Assembly: GCA_965222505.1 (NCBI GenBank)
Contig: OZ244956.1
Coordinates: 4,030,001 to 4,094,000, forward strand
DNA: 64,000 bases
Reading direction: 5' to 3'
Source: G965222505 sp965222505
GTDB lineage: Bacteria; Bacteroidota; Rhodothermia; Rhodothermales; DATKEJ01
Positions 18,696 through 27,503 of the stretch are shown one piece after another. The position numbers and the translations under genes were made by a program. Each line of letters begins with the position of its first letter. Positions within the stretch are counted from its first letter, which is position 1. A model generated the notes under the pieces. It did not search any database. It had not been told where the DNA came from and saw only the letters and a program-made list of their open reading frames with translations.

Positions 18696-19571
18696 ATGAA
18701 AGACACCTTTAGCACCTTAGTCGTATTCACTATCTTACTCTCTACAAATTTGGCCTTTGGGCAATTAGTGTTACCCTACTCAGGTTCAACGAGTAGTAGC
18801 TCTAAGGCATTTAGTGTAACTAATACTGGGGGAGGTAGTGCTGTATATGGATTAACTACAGACGGAGGACATGGAGTACATGGGCGTTCCAACGGAAATA
18901 GTGGTTCAGCAGTATTTGCTGAATCATATGGGGGAGGAGTAGGGGTGAATATGATTCAGCGAGGCACGGGACATGGTGCTTACTTTCGTGTAACTAATAC
19001 TACTAGTTATGCCTATGCACTCATATCAAAAAATGCTGGACTTGGACCTAGTGGATACTATGAAATAAATAACCCCTCGAATTCTAGCCCAGTACTATGG
19101 GCCTGGACTAATGGGTCTGGTTGGACCGGCAGATTTGAGACAAATAGTGGCAAAGGAGTATATATAAATACGGATTCTCTTTCACAGGGCTTACATGTCG
19201 AAAACGGCACTGTACAGATCGGAGATACGGCTGTACCATCAGGGTATAAGATGGCCATTGACGGCAACCTCATCGTTGAGGAACTCAAAGTGCAATTGGC
19301 TGGACAGTGGCCAGACTATGTATTTGAGGACGATTATGCACTTACACCATTGGCCGAAGTGGAATCCTATATCAAAGCCAACCGGCACCTTCCTGGATTG
19401 CCTTCTGCGGAGGCCGTTGCGGAAGCTGGCGGGGTAGAAGTTGGGGATATGCAGGCCAAGTTGCTCATGAAAATTGAAGAGCTTACGTTACATCTGATTG
19501 CCCAACAGAAGATTAATGCACAACTACAGGAACGGTTGGCCAACCTGGAAGCACGCACTCAAAATCCCTAG
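18696..19571 (+). CDS. Secreted stalk/tail-fibre-like surface protein
   Basis: About 291 residues starting at the ATG at 18696 with a signal peptide (STLVVFTILLSTNLAFGQ). The middle is Gly/Ser/Thr-rich with imperfect repeats (AVYGLTTDGGHGVHGRSNGN and variants) that look like a beta-helical stalk. The C-terminus is a module common in Bacteroidota surface proteins: PDYVFEDDY, HLPGLPSAEAV, GDMQAKLLMKIEELTLHLI and a final coiled coil, suggesting a trimer. Whether it cleaves itself like S74 chaperone domains is not evident. The stalk part is AT-rich and the C-terminal module has normal composition, so the two parts may have different histories. Confidence 0.7.
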   Translation: MKDTFSTLVVFTILLSTNLAFGQLVLPYSGSTSSSSKAFSVTNTGGGSAVYGLTTDGGHGVHGRSNGNSGSAVFAESYGGGVGVNMIQRGTGHGAYFRVTNTTSYAYALISKNAGLGPSGYYEINNPSNSSPVLWAWTNGSGWTGRFETNSGKGVYINTDSLSQGLHVENGTVQIGDTAVPSGYKMAIDGNLIVEELKVQLAGQWPDYVFEDDYALTPLAEVESYIKANRHLPGLPSAEAVAEAGGVEVGDMQAKLLMKIEELTLHLIAQQKINAQLQERLANLEARTQNP

Positions 19572-19605
19572 TCGCTAACGCATTTTCTTTATGCCTTGTA
19601 TGAAT

Positions 19606-19637
19606 AGCTCGGCGGCGTGCCCACAGGTTGCCGAGCT
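19606..19637 (+). terminator. Possible terminator hairpin after the stalk gene
   Basis: AGCTCGGC and its exact complement flank a 16-base loop, 34 bases after the stop at 19571. There is no T-run, so it is a weak candidate. Confidence 0.3.
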
Positions 19638-19693
19638 TCAAAGGGTCCTTTGCACCTCGTTCAATGAAGTGCTGGTCAAACGCGCTACGTAAA

Positions 19694-21913
19694 ATGTATA
19701 TTCGAGTATTCCTGTGGGCCATGCTATTCCTGTATCCGTTTACAGTGGAGGGTCAAGTAAACCGGCCAGTGACCCAAAAAGAAAAACTGCAATCGGCGTT
19801 AACGGATTATTATCAGGAATTGGCACAGGCACAAGCCTTCATTGCCCAATATGGCCTTCCAAGTTCGTGCCTTTTGGATGGCGTACAGATGGGAGACGTG
19901 ATCGGTGTGGATGCGCAAGGCGTACCCGTGTGTAGTCGACCATTTGCCACCTTTAATACTTCATTCGATGTTGAGGCATCTCAGGCTTCTGTAACCTCCC
20001 TTTGGGGTATGGAAGCCTCATTTGTGGACTATCTTTGGCCTCAGAGAGGGTATGGGTATGGGCTCACTGGCGATGGCGTGACCCTTGGATCGCTAGAAGT
20101 AGCGCGGTGTACCCATCAAGAGTTTACGGAGCGTGGTGCGAGTCGCATTCTGCAGCTAGCCGAGATTCCTGATCCTTGTGGAACACAGGTCTCAAGGTCT
20201 ACCCGAAATCATGGGACGCATGTTGCTGGGCGGATGGTGTCGGCCGGGGCTGTCAATCCGAATTCTGTCGGGGCGGCCTATCGGGCGCAATTGCGACCGC
20301 ATCAAACGTTTACAGCACATGCCTTGGCAGGTGTACCTGTGGCCAATAGTTCGGTGACCGGCCCTGGGGGGAGTGATCATACGGCCTACGCAGCACCGTA
20401 TTTTCTGGGGGTGCAAGCAGCCGGGAATGCCTGCTTTCAAACTTGCATTGGGGTTTATGGCGGAATCAATAATGAAGGCGGAGCACCGGTTACAAAGAAC
20501 TTCCTTACCGTGGGTTCGGCACGTGGAATAACGGGACGCCAGCGCTATCAGACACCCAATGATGTGGTACTCAACACGCTTACCAGTTGGGGCCCCACAA
20601 CCGATGGGCGCATCAAGCCAGATTTGGTTGCCGTAAACCGGGACGATCAGCTCAATGCCCTCAAATCACCGTCCGGGGCCACAGATTATGCCTATAGCTC
20701 CAATTTCACAGGCACTTCGGCCAGCGCGCCTTTGGTTGCCGGCGCCTTGGGGCTACTTGTAGAATACCATCACGATCTGTACGGCCTTACCGCCGATTCC
20801 CTCTTTTCTTCCACCTACAAAGCCTTGGCGATTCATGCAGCCTCAGAGGCGGGCAAACATCCTGGACCCGACTATCGGCACGGCTGGGGGCTGTTTAATG
20901 CCTTTGGGGCAGCCCAAGTCATGAAGGTGGATTATTTAGCCGGGGGAAGAAGACATCTTGTTGAAGATCCTCTCTCGAATGGAGCAACTCAAGTCTATGT
21001 CCTCATAAGTAAAGGGGATGCGCCCTTGCGGATCACGCTGGCTTGGACAGATCCCTACGTGTATCCGTTTGCCTTACAAAATGACCTGGATGTTCGTCTC
21101 ATCGCGCCCAATGGTACCGTACATCTCCCATGGACCCTCAACCCGGATGATCCAGAAGCACCAGCCATTCCAAACAACAATACCACGGATAACGTGGAAC
21201 AAATCCTCATCGCACAACCGATGATCGGCACATATCAGATTGAGGTTTCCCATAAAAACACACTGGTCAACGACGAGGGCCAACCCGCGCCACAATGGTA
21301 TTCACTTGTTGCTTCCCATTGGGATCTTATGAACCCATGCATGAACCATTGGACCCTCAATAATCTTACCATTGCAGAACCGCGTGTCTATGAAACACTA
21401 TCGGCTATCCAGACTGAGGCTGATGTTCAACTCCTTACAGGTGCCCAGGTTGAGTTAAGTGCGGGTACAGCCGTAAATCTCGGACCTGGGTTTTACGCTG
21501 GTGCAGGGAGTCAAATGCATGCAAGCATAGCGGGGTGTGCACCAGCCATACCGTATCAATCGGCTGAGACCTATCAAGGTGTAGATGAACAAATGCTGGG
21601 TCAGGTGTCGAAGGAGGGAAATAAGAGCGGGGCAAAGTCCATCCAACTCGAACAGAATTATCCCAATCCCTTTGCCATTCGTACACGCATTGAGTTCCGG
21701 CAAGCTGAAGATGCAAAGGTCTTGTTGGAAGTCTATAACATGCTCGGCCAACGAGTGCGGACGCTACGGGACCACTACCTGTCCGCCGGTATCCATTCTG
21801 TGGAATGGGATGGAAAAAATCAGACTGGCCGATTGCTGCCCAATGGGTCGTACCTCTATCGGCTCCAGATTGGGAATCAGGTGCATACCCGCCGGATGAT
21901 CTTACTGAAATAA
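19694..21913 (+). CDS. S8 subtilase-like secreted protein with T9SS sorting domain, probably inactive
   Basis: About 739 residues; start at the ATG at 19694 giving the signal peptide MYIRVFLWAMLFLYPFTVEG. The subtilase His (His173 in NHGTHVAG), oxyanion Asn (Asn245 in AAGN) and Ser (Ser342 in GTSASAPLVAG) are present. At the place of the catalytic Asp the sequence reads GVTLGSLEVARCTHQEF, with Glu135, and the stretch between His and Asn is short, as if a block had been lost. A P-domain-like region, a coat-hanger strand and a T9SS type A C-terminal domain (NYPNPFAIRTRIEF, LGQRVRTL, GSYLYRLQIG) follow. It may bind rather than cut peptides. Confidence 0.88.
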   Translation: MYIRVFLWAMLFLYPFTVEGQVNRPVTQKEKLQSALTDYYQELAQAQAFIAQYGLPSSCLLDGVQMGDVIGVDAQGVPVCSRPFATFNTSFDVEASQASVTSLWGMEASFVDYLWPQRGYGYGLTGDGVTLGSLEVARCTHQEFTERGASRILQLAEIPDPCGTQVSRSTRNHGTHVAGRMVSAGAVNPNSVGAAYRAQLRPHQTFTAHALAGVPVANSSVTGPGGSDHTAYAAPYFLGVQAAGNACFQTCIGVYGGINNEGGAPVTKNFLTVGSARGITGRQRYQTPNDVVLNTLTSWGPTTDGRIKPDLVAVNRDDQLNALKSPSGATDYAYSSNFTGTSASAPLVAGALGLLVEYHHDLYGLTADSLFSSTYKALAIHAASEAGKHPGPDYRHGWGLFNAFGAAQVMKVDYLAGGRRHLVEDPLSNGATQVYVLISKGDAPLRITLAWTDPYVYPFALQNDLDVRLIAPNGTVHLPWTLNPDDPEAPAIPNNNTTDNVEQILIAQPMIGTYQIEVSHKNTLVNDEGQPAPQWYSLVASHWDLMNPCMNHWTLNNLTIAEPRVYETLSAIQTEADVQLLTGAQVELSAGTAVNLGPGFYAGAGSQMHASIAGCAPAIPYQSAETYQGVDEQMLGQVSKEGNKSGAKSIQLEQNYPNPFAIRTRIEFRQAEDAKVLLEVYNMLGQRVRTLRDHYLSAGIHSVEWDGKNQTGRLLPNGSYLYRLQIGNQVHTRRMILLK

Positions 21914-21922
21914 ACACAAAGC

Positions 21923-23119
21923 TCATACACCCGCACGCCGGAGCAACTCAATACATAACCACAAGGCCCGTGGTACGTGAAAACATCCTTTGTACGGCCC
22001 TCCCTTGAACGAATGGGTGGCTTCGCCGCGTCGGTTAAGATAGCCATACCATTCACCGTGGTCAGGGTCCTGGAAGTGGGTGAAGATGTAGTCATCCACA
22101 GCCTGGAAGGCCTCTAAATCCGCAGCCTCACCGGTGTGGACGAAATTGAGCAGGTGGGCATACAAGGCCTCGCAATGCGGCCACCAGAGTTTCATGGACC
22201 ACTCCAGTTGGGTGGGGGAGTGTCCTCCTGCATCCAAGAAGTAGAAAATGCCGCCGTAGGTGTCGTCCCAACCCTGCGCGTAGGACCAGCGAACCATATC
22301 TCGTGCGTTTTCGGCTAGGTCTGAACGGTTCAAACGTTCAGCCCAATGCGCCAGAAACCATCCGGCCTCAATGGCATGGCCGGGGTTTAATAATCGACCC
22401 TCCGGACTATCAATCTTTGCCCCGCCGGGGGCTACATTTTCATAGACACACCGGTCGGCAGGGTGCACATGCTCCAGCATTTGAGTGATGCAGGCGGTCA
22501 CTTGATCGGTATAGGTTGCCAACAGGGTTTCATCTTCTCCGGTCAGTTCTTCGATCAGGTTGAGGGTAATCATCGGCACCGCCAGGGTTTGCATGGGCGT
22601 TTGGCCGGATAACACGGGGCGTCCCAAAGGGGCGGGGTCCTCAATCCAACGCATGATCCGTGCCATCAGGGTTTGTGCTTCCTCCAAATATTGTGACTCG
22701 CCAGATGCTCGGCTGAACTCGGCCAGGGCCATCACCATAAAACAGGCCGAGAAGATCTTGCGCTGCATAGCCACCGGCTTTCCCTCCGCTGAGAGGCAGA
22801 AATAGACCTGTCCATCCTCTCGAATGGCGTGCTGGCGGAGAAATTCGATGCCCAGCCGGGCGATCTCCAACCATTCCGGACGGGGGTCAATGGTTTGGTA
22901 AAGTTTACTGAACATCCAGGCCTGCCGGCCTTGCAGCCATACATACTTTTTGGTATCGAACAACGTCCCATCCCGGTTCAGACAATTGAAGTAGCCTCCA
23001 TGTTGCCGATCGATAGAATGGGCTTCCCAGAAGGGAATAACGCGGTCCAATAGTTCGGATTCGTATTTCTTGAGGTATGGGCGCAGGCGGTTTTGTTGAG
23101 AGAGAGATCGCAGAGGCAT
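21923..23119 (-). CDS. N-acylglucosamine 2-epimerase (AGE) family protein
   Basis: 398-residue (alpha/alpha)6-barrel enzyme of the AGE/cellobiose-2-epimerase family. Conserved elements include YVWLQGRQAWMFSKLY, NPGHAIEAGWFLAHWAERL and, near the C-terminus, GPYKGCFHVPRALW, which carry the general acid/base His residues and aromatic platform residues of the family. It has no signal peptide, so it acts in the cytoplasm. The substrate may be a free sugar, N-acyl sugar or cellobiose. It converges on the S8 gene (10 bp apart) and is divergent from the GMC operon. Confidence 0.88.
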   Translation of the reverse strand: MPLRSLSQQNRLRPYLKKYESELLDRVIPFWEAHSIDRQHGGYFNCLNRDGTLFDTKKYVWLQGRQAWMFSKLYQTIDPRPEWLEIARLGIEFLRQHAIREDGQVYFCLSAEGKPVAMQRKIFSACFMVMALAEFSRASGESQYLEEAQTLMARIMRWIEDPAPLGRPVLSGQTPMQTLAVPMITLNLIEELTGEDETLLATYTDQVTACITQMLEHVHPADRCVYENVAPGGAKIDSPEGRLLNPGHAIEAGWFLAHWAERLNRSDLAENARDMVRWSYAQGWDDTYGGIFYFLDAGGHSPTQLEWSMKLWWPHCEALYAHLLNFVHTGEAADLEAFQAVDDYIFTHFQDPDHGEWYGYLNRRGEATHSFKGGPYKGCFHVPRALWLCIELLRRAGV

Positions 23120-23169
23120 GGGGTGTGGGGTTATTCATGAGGACTGGATCAACAAATCTACGAATCACC

Positions 23170-23198
23170 TTGAAAAAGTGGAGGTGAATGCGGATAAT
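23170..23198 (+). promoter_or_regulatory. Candidate promoter for the GMC operon
   Basis: TTGAAA (23170-23175), 17 bases, GATAAT (23193-23198), 49 bases before the ATG at 23247. The spacing and boxes fit a housekeeping sigma promoter, though promoter rules in this phylum differ from those of E. coli. Confidence 0.4.
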
Positions 23199-23246
23199 GA
23201 CACCCTCCTTATACAATTCCCAACCCTCCCTCGTATCTCCTGAGCT

Positions 23247-23855
23247 ATGAATCGACGTGAAGCCCTCCGGCGCGTGTCGCTGGTATTGGGTGGTGCTGTA
23301 GCGGCTCCCATTTGGGCCGGTGTCCTTTGTGGATGCCAGAGCGGCCCGGTCGAAGCCCCCTACACCCCTCAGGCCCTGACCCCCGACCTGTACAACCTCG
23401 TGACCACCCTCTCCGAACGTATTTTGCCGGAGACGGATACACCCGGTGCGACCGGGACCGGCGTGAACCGGTTTATCGATCAAATGCTACACGCATGGTT
23501 TCTTCCTGAAGACCGAGATCGGTTCATGGCCGGACTCCAAGAAGTAGAGGCCCGTGCCCAATCGGTCCATCAAGCCGGCTTTCTGGCACTTGCCGAGGCG
23601 CAACAGGTGGCACTCATGCAAACCCTTGATGCAGAAGCCTATCCTGAGGTCGAGACGATGACGGAGGAAGAGCAGGTTGCCTTTATGCAGGAAATGGAGG
23701 ACACCGGCCCCCGCTTTTTTGCGATGCTCAAGCAACTCACCCTGGTCGGGTATTATACCTCTGAGGTCGGCGGGACGCAGGAACTCACTGAAAACCCGAT
23801 GGGGGTTTGGAATGGTGATTTGCCCTATGCCGAGGTCGGACGGGCGTATGCTTGA
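23247..23855 (+). CDS. Gluconate 2-dehydrogenase subunit 3 family protein with Tat signal
   Basis: 202 residues. The N-terminus (MNRREALRRVSLVLGGAVAA) is a twin-arginine signal, followed by a Cys-containing VLCGCQSG that may be lipidated. The body matches the small helper subunit of membrane-bound GMC dehydrogenases (NLVTTLSERILPETDTPGAT is typical of its N-terminal part). Such subunits help export the flavoprotein, which lacks its own signal. The next gene starts 32 bp downstream and encodes the GMC partner, so the two form one enzyme. Confidence 0.88.
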   Translation: MNRREALRRVSLVLGGAVAAPIWAGVLCGCQSGPVEAPYTPQALTPDLYNLVTTLSERILPETDTPGATGTGVNRFIDQMLHAWFLPEDRDRFMAGLQEVEARAQSVHQAGFLALAEAQQVALMQTLDAEAYPEVETMTEEEQVAFMQEMEDTGPRFFAMLKQLTLVGYYTSEVGGTQELTENPMGVWNGDLPYAEVGRAYA

Positions 23856-23887
23856 TCCTTTTCCCCCGTTGTTTGAAGCCTGAACCA

Positions 23888-25603
23888 ATGAAAAAGACCA
23901 TATACATCGCGCAGAACGTTGAAACCTATGATGCCATCGTGGTCGGCTCCGGGATTTCCGGAGGGTGGGCAGCGAAGGAGTTGACCGAAAAAGGACTCAA
24001 AACCCTGTTGCTGGAACGTGGACGAGACGTAGTGCACGGCAAAGACTACATCGGCGAGCACAAAAAGGATTGGGAATTGCCAAACCGAGGGCGCGTCACG
24101 CAGGCAGAGGCGGAAACCGACTACCCCATCCAAAGCACCAACTATGCCTTCGGCGAGGCCACCAAACATTTCTTCGTCAAGGACTCCGAAAACCCCTACG
24201 TTCAGGTGAAGCCGTTTCGATGGCTGCGCGGCTACCACGTCGGGGGAAGGTCTCTGATATGGGGGCGGCAGACGTACCGCTGGAGTGCAATGGACTTTGA
24301 GGCCAATGCCATCGACGGGTACGGCGTGGATTGGCCTATCCGGTATGACGATCTCGAACCGTGGTATGAATACGTTGAACGGTTTGCCGGAATCAGCGGA
24401 GAGGCCCTGGGGCTTCCTCAACTACCGGACAGTATCTTCCTGCCTCCTATGGAACTCAGTGTGGTCGAGAAAGCCGTCAGGGATGCGGTGAAATCCACGT
24501 TTCCCGAACGCAACCTGACCATTGGCCGTTGTGCGATACTGACGGAAAACCACAACGGTCGTGCAGCATGCCATTATTGTGGGCCCTGCCATCGGGGGTG
24601 TTCGACCGGCTCCTATTTCAGTAGCCAAAGCGCTACACTGCCGGCTGCCATTGCCACCAGCAACCTCACGCTCCGGCCCCATAGCGTCGTACACAGCGTC
24701 ATTTACAACCCGGAAACCGGCAAAGCCGACGGCGTGCGGGTCATCGATACCGTCACCAAAGAAGCCCTGGAGTTTAAGAGTAAGGTGGTGTTTCTCTGCG
24801 CCTCGACCCTGGGGAGTACACAAATTTTGATGAACTCTACCTCGTCGCAGTTTCCAACCGGATTGGGGAATGCCAGTGGTGCGCTGGGGCATTACCTCAT
24901 GGACCATCACTTCCAACTCGGGGCCAGAGGTGTGATGGAAGGGTACGAAGACCGATACTACCAGGGCAACAGGCCCAATGGCATCTACGTCCCGCGTTTC
25001 CGAAACATCAGCCCGGAAACCCGGCACCCCGATTTTGTCCGGGGATATGGTTTTCAGGGGGGGAGCCAACGCCCCAGTTGGATGCGTGGGGTCGAAGACC
25101 AGGGCTTTGGGGTTGACCTCAAACAAACCCTCCGAAACCCCGGCCCTTGGGAGATGGGCTTCGGTGGGTACGGCGAGTGCCTGCCGTACTACGACAACTT
25201 TGTCGAACTCGACCCCGAACAGACCGATCAGTGGGGTATCCCCCTGTTGCGGATCAGCGCCGGGTGGAAGGACAATGAACGGGCTATGCGTAAAGACATC
25301 CAGGCTACCGCTGTCGAAATGCTCGAAGCTGCAGGAGCCATTGACATTGAGGGATACGACAACTACGACGATGCGCCCCCCGGCTACGGGATTCACGAAA
25401 TGGGCACAGCCCGTATGGGGCGCGACCCCCAGACCTCGGTCCTCAACGGGAACAACCAGATCCACGATGTGCCCAACGTGTTCGTCACCGATGGGGCCTG
25501 TATGACCTCAAACTCCTGCGTCAACCCCTCGCTGACCTACATGGCCCTGACGGCTCGTGCAGCCAGCTTTGCCGTTGAAGCCCTCAAAAATGGAAATATA
25601 TAA
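23888..25603 (+). CDS. GMC family oxidoreductase (FAD), gluconate/sugar dehydrogenase large subunit type
   Basis: 571 residues from the ATG at 23888 (MKKTIYIAQNVETYDAIVVG). The FAD-binding Rossmann motif GSGISGG lies at the N-terminus, then LLLERG and the GGRSLIWGRQTYRW flavin-contact region. The C-terminal GMC block GIHEMGTARMG and NPSLTYMALTAR contains the catalytic His and Asn. It oxidises an alcohol or sugar hydroxyl and probably passes electrons to a cytochrome or quinone. Export would depend on the Tat signal of the subunit encoded just upstream. The cluster of Cys residues CHYCGPCHRGC about residue 230 is notable and typical of this subgroup. Confidence 0.9.
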   Translation: MKKTIYIAQNVETYDAIVVGSGISGGWAAKELTEKGLKTLLLERGRDVVHGKDYIGEHKKDWELPNRGRVTQAEAETDYPIQSTNYAFGEATKHFFVKDSENPYVQVKPFRWLRGYHVGGRSLIWGRQTYRWSAMDFEANAIDGYGVDWPIRYDDLEPWYEYVERFAGISGEALGLPQLPDSIFLPPMELSVVEKAVRDAVKSTFPERNLTIGRCAILTENHNGRAACHYCGPCHRGCSTGSYFSSQSATLPAAIATSNLTLRPHSVVHSVIYNPETGKADGVRVIDTVTKEALEFKSKVVFLCASTLGSTQILMNSTSSQFPTGLGNASGALGHYLMDHHFQLGARGVMEGYEDRYYQGNRPNGIYVPRFRNISPETRHPDFVRGYGFQGGSQRPSWMRGVEDQGFGVDLKQTLRNPGPWEMGFGGYGECLPYYDNFVELDPEQTDQWGIPLLRISAGWKDNERAMRKDIQATAVEMLEAAGAIDIEGYDNYDDAPPGYGIHEMGTARMGRDPQTSVLNGNNQIHDVPNVFVTDGACMTSNSCVNPSLTYMALTARAASFAVEALKNGNI

Positions 25604-25606
25604 GCC

Positions 25607-27472
25607 ATGCGATTCTTCCCCCTTCTGCTGATCCTGATTGCCGGATGTAAAGTCCCTGAACCGGCTGCCGTTTTCGATGTCCCGGCCCATTACACCAAGG
25701 CCGAGTATCAGATTCCAATGCGCGACGGCGTGACGCTCTATACCGCCGTCTTCTCGCCCAAAGACACCTCGGAAGCCTATCCTTTCCTCATCAAACGAAG
25801 CCCGTATAGCTCTGGCCCTTATGGCCCGGAGGCCTATCGAAACAATCTTGGGCCAGTGGGGGATATGCGTTTTGCCGAGGAAGGCTACCTCTTTGTGTAT
25901 CAGGATGTGCGGGGCCGGTTTATGTCCGAAGGGCAGTTTTTGAACATGACGCCCCATCGGCCAGAGAAGAAAGATTCCAATGATGTCGATGAGAGTACAG
26001 ACCTGTACGACACGGTCGAATGGCTGCTGGAAAATATCCCAAACAACAACGGACGTGCCGGCCTCTGGGGTATTTCCTATCCAGGTTTTTATGCCGCCGC
26101 CAGCATCATCGACAACCACCCCGCTGTGATCGCCTCTTCGCCGCAAGCGCCTATTGGCGACTGGTTCATCGGGGATGATTTTCACCACAAGGGGGCCTTC
26201 TACCTTCAGGATGCCTTTAGTTTCTTCACCTTCTTCGAAACCCCCGGCCCTAATCCCACGACCGACTGGGGGCCCCGTTTCCAATTTAATTCGGACAATG
26301 CATACGAATTCTACAAGGACCTGGGGGCTTTGCCGAATGCCAACGAGAAGCATCTCCACGGCAACATTGCCTTCTGGGACTCCATGATGGTCCACGGTAC
26401 CTACGATGACTTTTGGCAGCGCCGCAACATCATTCCCCACCTGAGCAACATCAACACCAACGTCATGACCGTGGCCGGTACCTACGATGCCGAAGATCCC
26501 TATGGACCGATTGCCATCTACCAATCCATCGAGGAAAAAAATCCCGGCATCAACAACACCCTCGTACTCGGGCCGTGGTTTCATGGAGGCTGGGTGCGAT
26601 CTGCGGGTGACCGATTGGGCAACGTATCCTTCAATACCGAGACGGGCACGTACTACCAGGAAAACGTAGACCTGCCGTTTTTCAATTACTACCTCAAGGA
26701 CAAAGGAACCCTCAATTTACCGGAGGTACTCGCTTATGCCTCCGGCGGTGATCAATGGTATCGGTTTGATGCCTGGCCGCCGCCCCAAAGCACCGAAACA
26801 CGGCTATACCTGGGGGGAGAACGTACCCTGTCGGATACATCGCCAACGTCAGAAGAAGCGGCCTATGATGCCTACACCAGCGATCCGGCCAACCCGGTAC
26901 CGTATACCAATAAAATTACGATAAGCAGCACACGGGAATACATGGTTGAAGATCAACGTTTCGCTTCGGACCGCCCGGATGTGCTAACCTATGAAAGCCC
27001 GGTCCTTACCGAAGATATCACCTGGGCTGGACCCGTATCTGCACACCTCTTTGCCACAACCACAGGCACCGATGCCGATTTTATCGTCAAGGTCATCGAC
27101 GTCTATCCTGACGATGCCATAGACCCGGATTCTCTGTATCTGGAGGTCCCCATGGCCGGGTATCAAATGTTGGTTCGGGCCGAGGTGATGCGGGCCAAGT
27201 TCCGGAACAGTTATACCGATCCTGAGCCACTGGTGCCGGGTGAAGTAACCGAAATCACCTTCGATACACCGGATGTGTTTCACACCTTCAAGGCAGGGCA
27301 CCGCATCATGGTACATGTGCAGAGTTCGTGGTTCCCAATGGTGGACATGAATCCGCAACAATTCCTGGATATCTACAAGGCTTCAGACGCAGATTTCCAA
27401 AAAGCCACGATGCAGATTCATCGCTCGGCTGTGCATCCATCACATCTGCGCGTACGGACAGTGATAAATTGA
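25607..27472 (+). CDS. CocE/NonD family (S15) hydrolase lipoprotein
   Basis: 621 residues with a lipoprotein signal (MRFFPLLLILIAGC). The alpha/beta-hydrolase core carries the nucleophile Ser157 in WGISYPG, a likely Asp in TYDAEDPYG and the His in GPWFHGGW. The C-terminal jelly-roll domain of the X-Pro dipeptidyl peptidase/cocaine esterase type follows (about residues 370-600). It hydrolyses an ester or amide, acting at the membrane in the periplasm. It begins 3 bp after the GMC gene, so it belongs to the same operon. Confidence 0.92.
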   Translation: MRFFPLLLILIAGCKVPEPAAVFDVPAHYTKAEYQIPMRDGVTLYTAVFSPKDTSEAYPFLIKRSPYSSGPYGPEAYRNNLGPVGDMRFAEEGYLFVYQDVRGRFMSEGQFLNMTPHRPEKKDSNDVDESTDLYDTVEWLLENIPNNNGRAGLWGISYPGFYAAASIIDNHPAVIASSPQAPIGDWFIGDDFHHKGAFYLQDAFSFFTFFETPGPNPTTDWGPRFQFNSDNAYEFYKDLGALPNANEKHLHGNIAFWDSMMVHGTYDDFWQRRNIIPHLSNINTNVMTVAGTYDAEDPYGPIAIYQSIEEKNPGINNTLVLGPWFHGGWVRSAGDRLGNVSFNTETGTYYQENVDLPFFNYYLKDKGTLNLPEVLAYASGGDQWYRFDAWPPPQSTETRLYLGGERTLSDTSPTSEEAAYDAYTSDPANPVPYTNKITISSTREYMVEDQRFASDRPDVLTYESPVLTEDITWAGPVSAHLFATTTGTDADFIVKVIDVYPDDAIDPDSLYLEVPMAGYQMLVRAEVMRAKFRNSYTDPEPLVPGEVTEITFDTPDVFHTFKAGHRIMVHVQSSWFPMVDMNPQQFLDIYKASDADFQKATMQIHRSAVHPSHLRVRTVIN

Positions 27473-27503
27473 TAGCGACTCCTTCCTTAACCATGAGCCA
27501 CTA

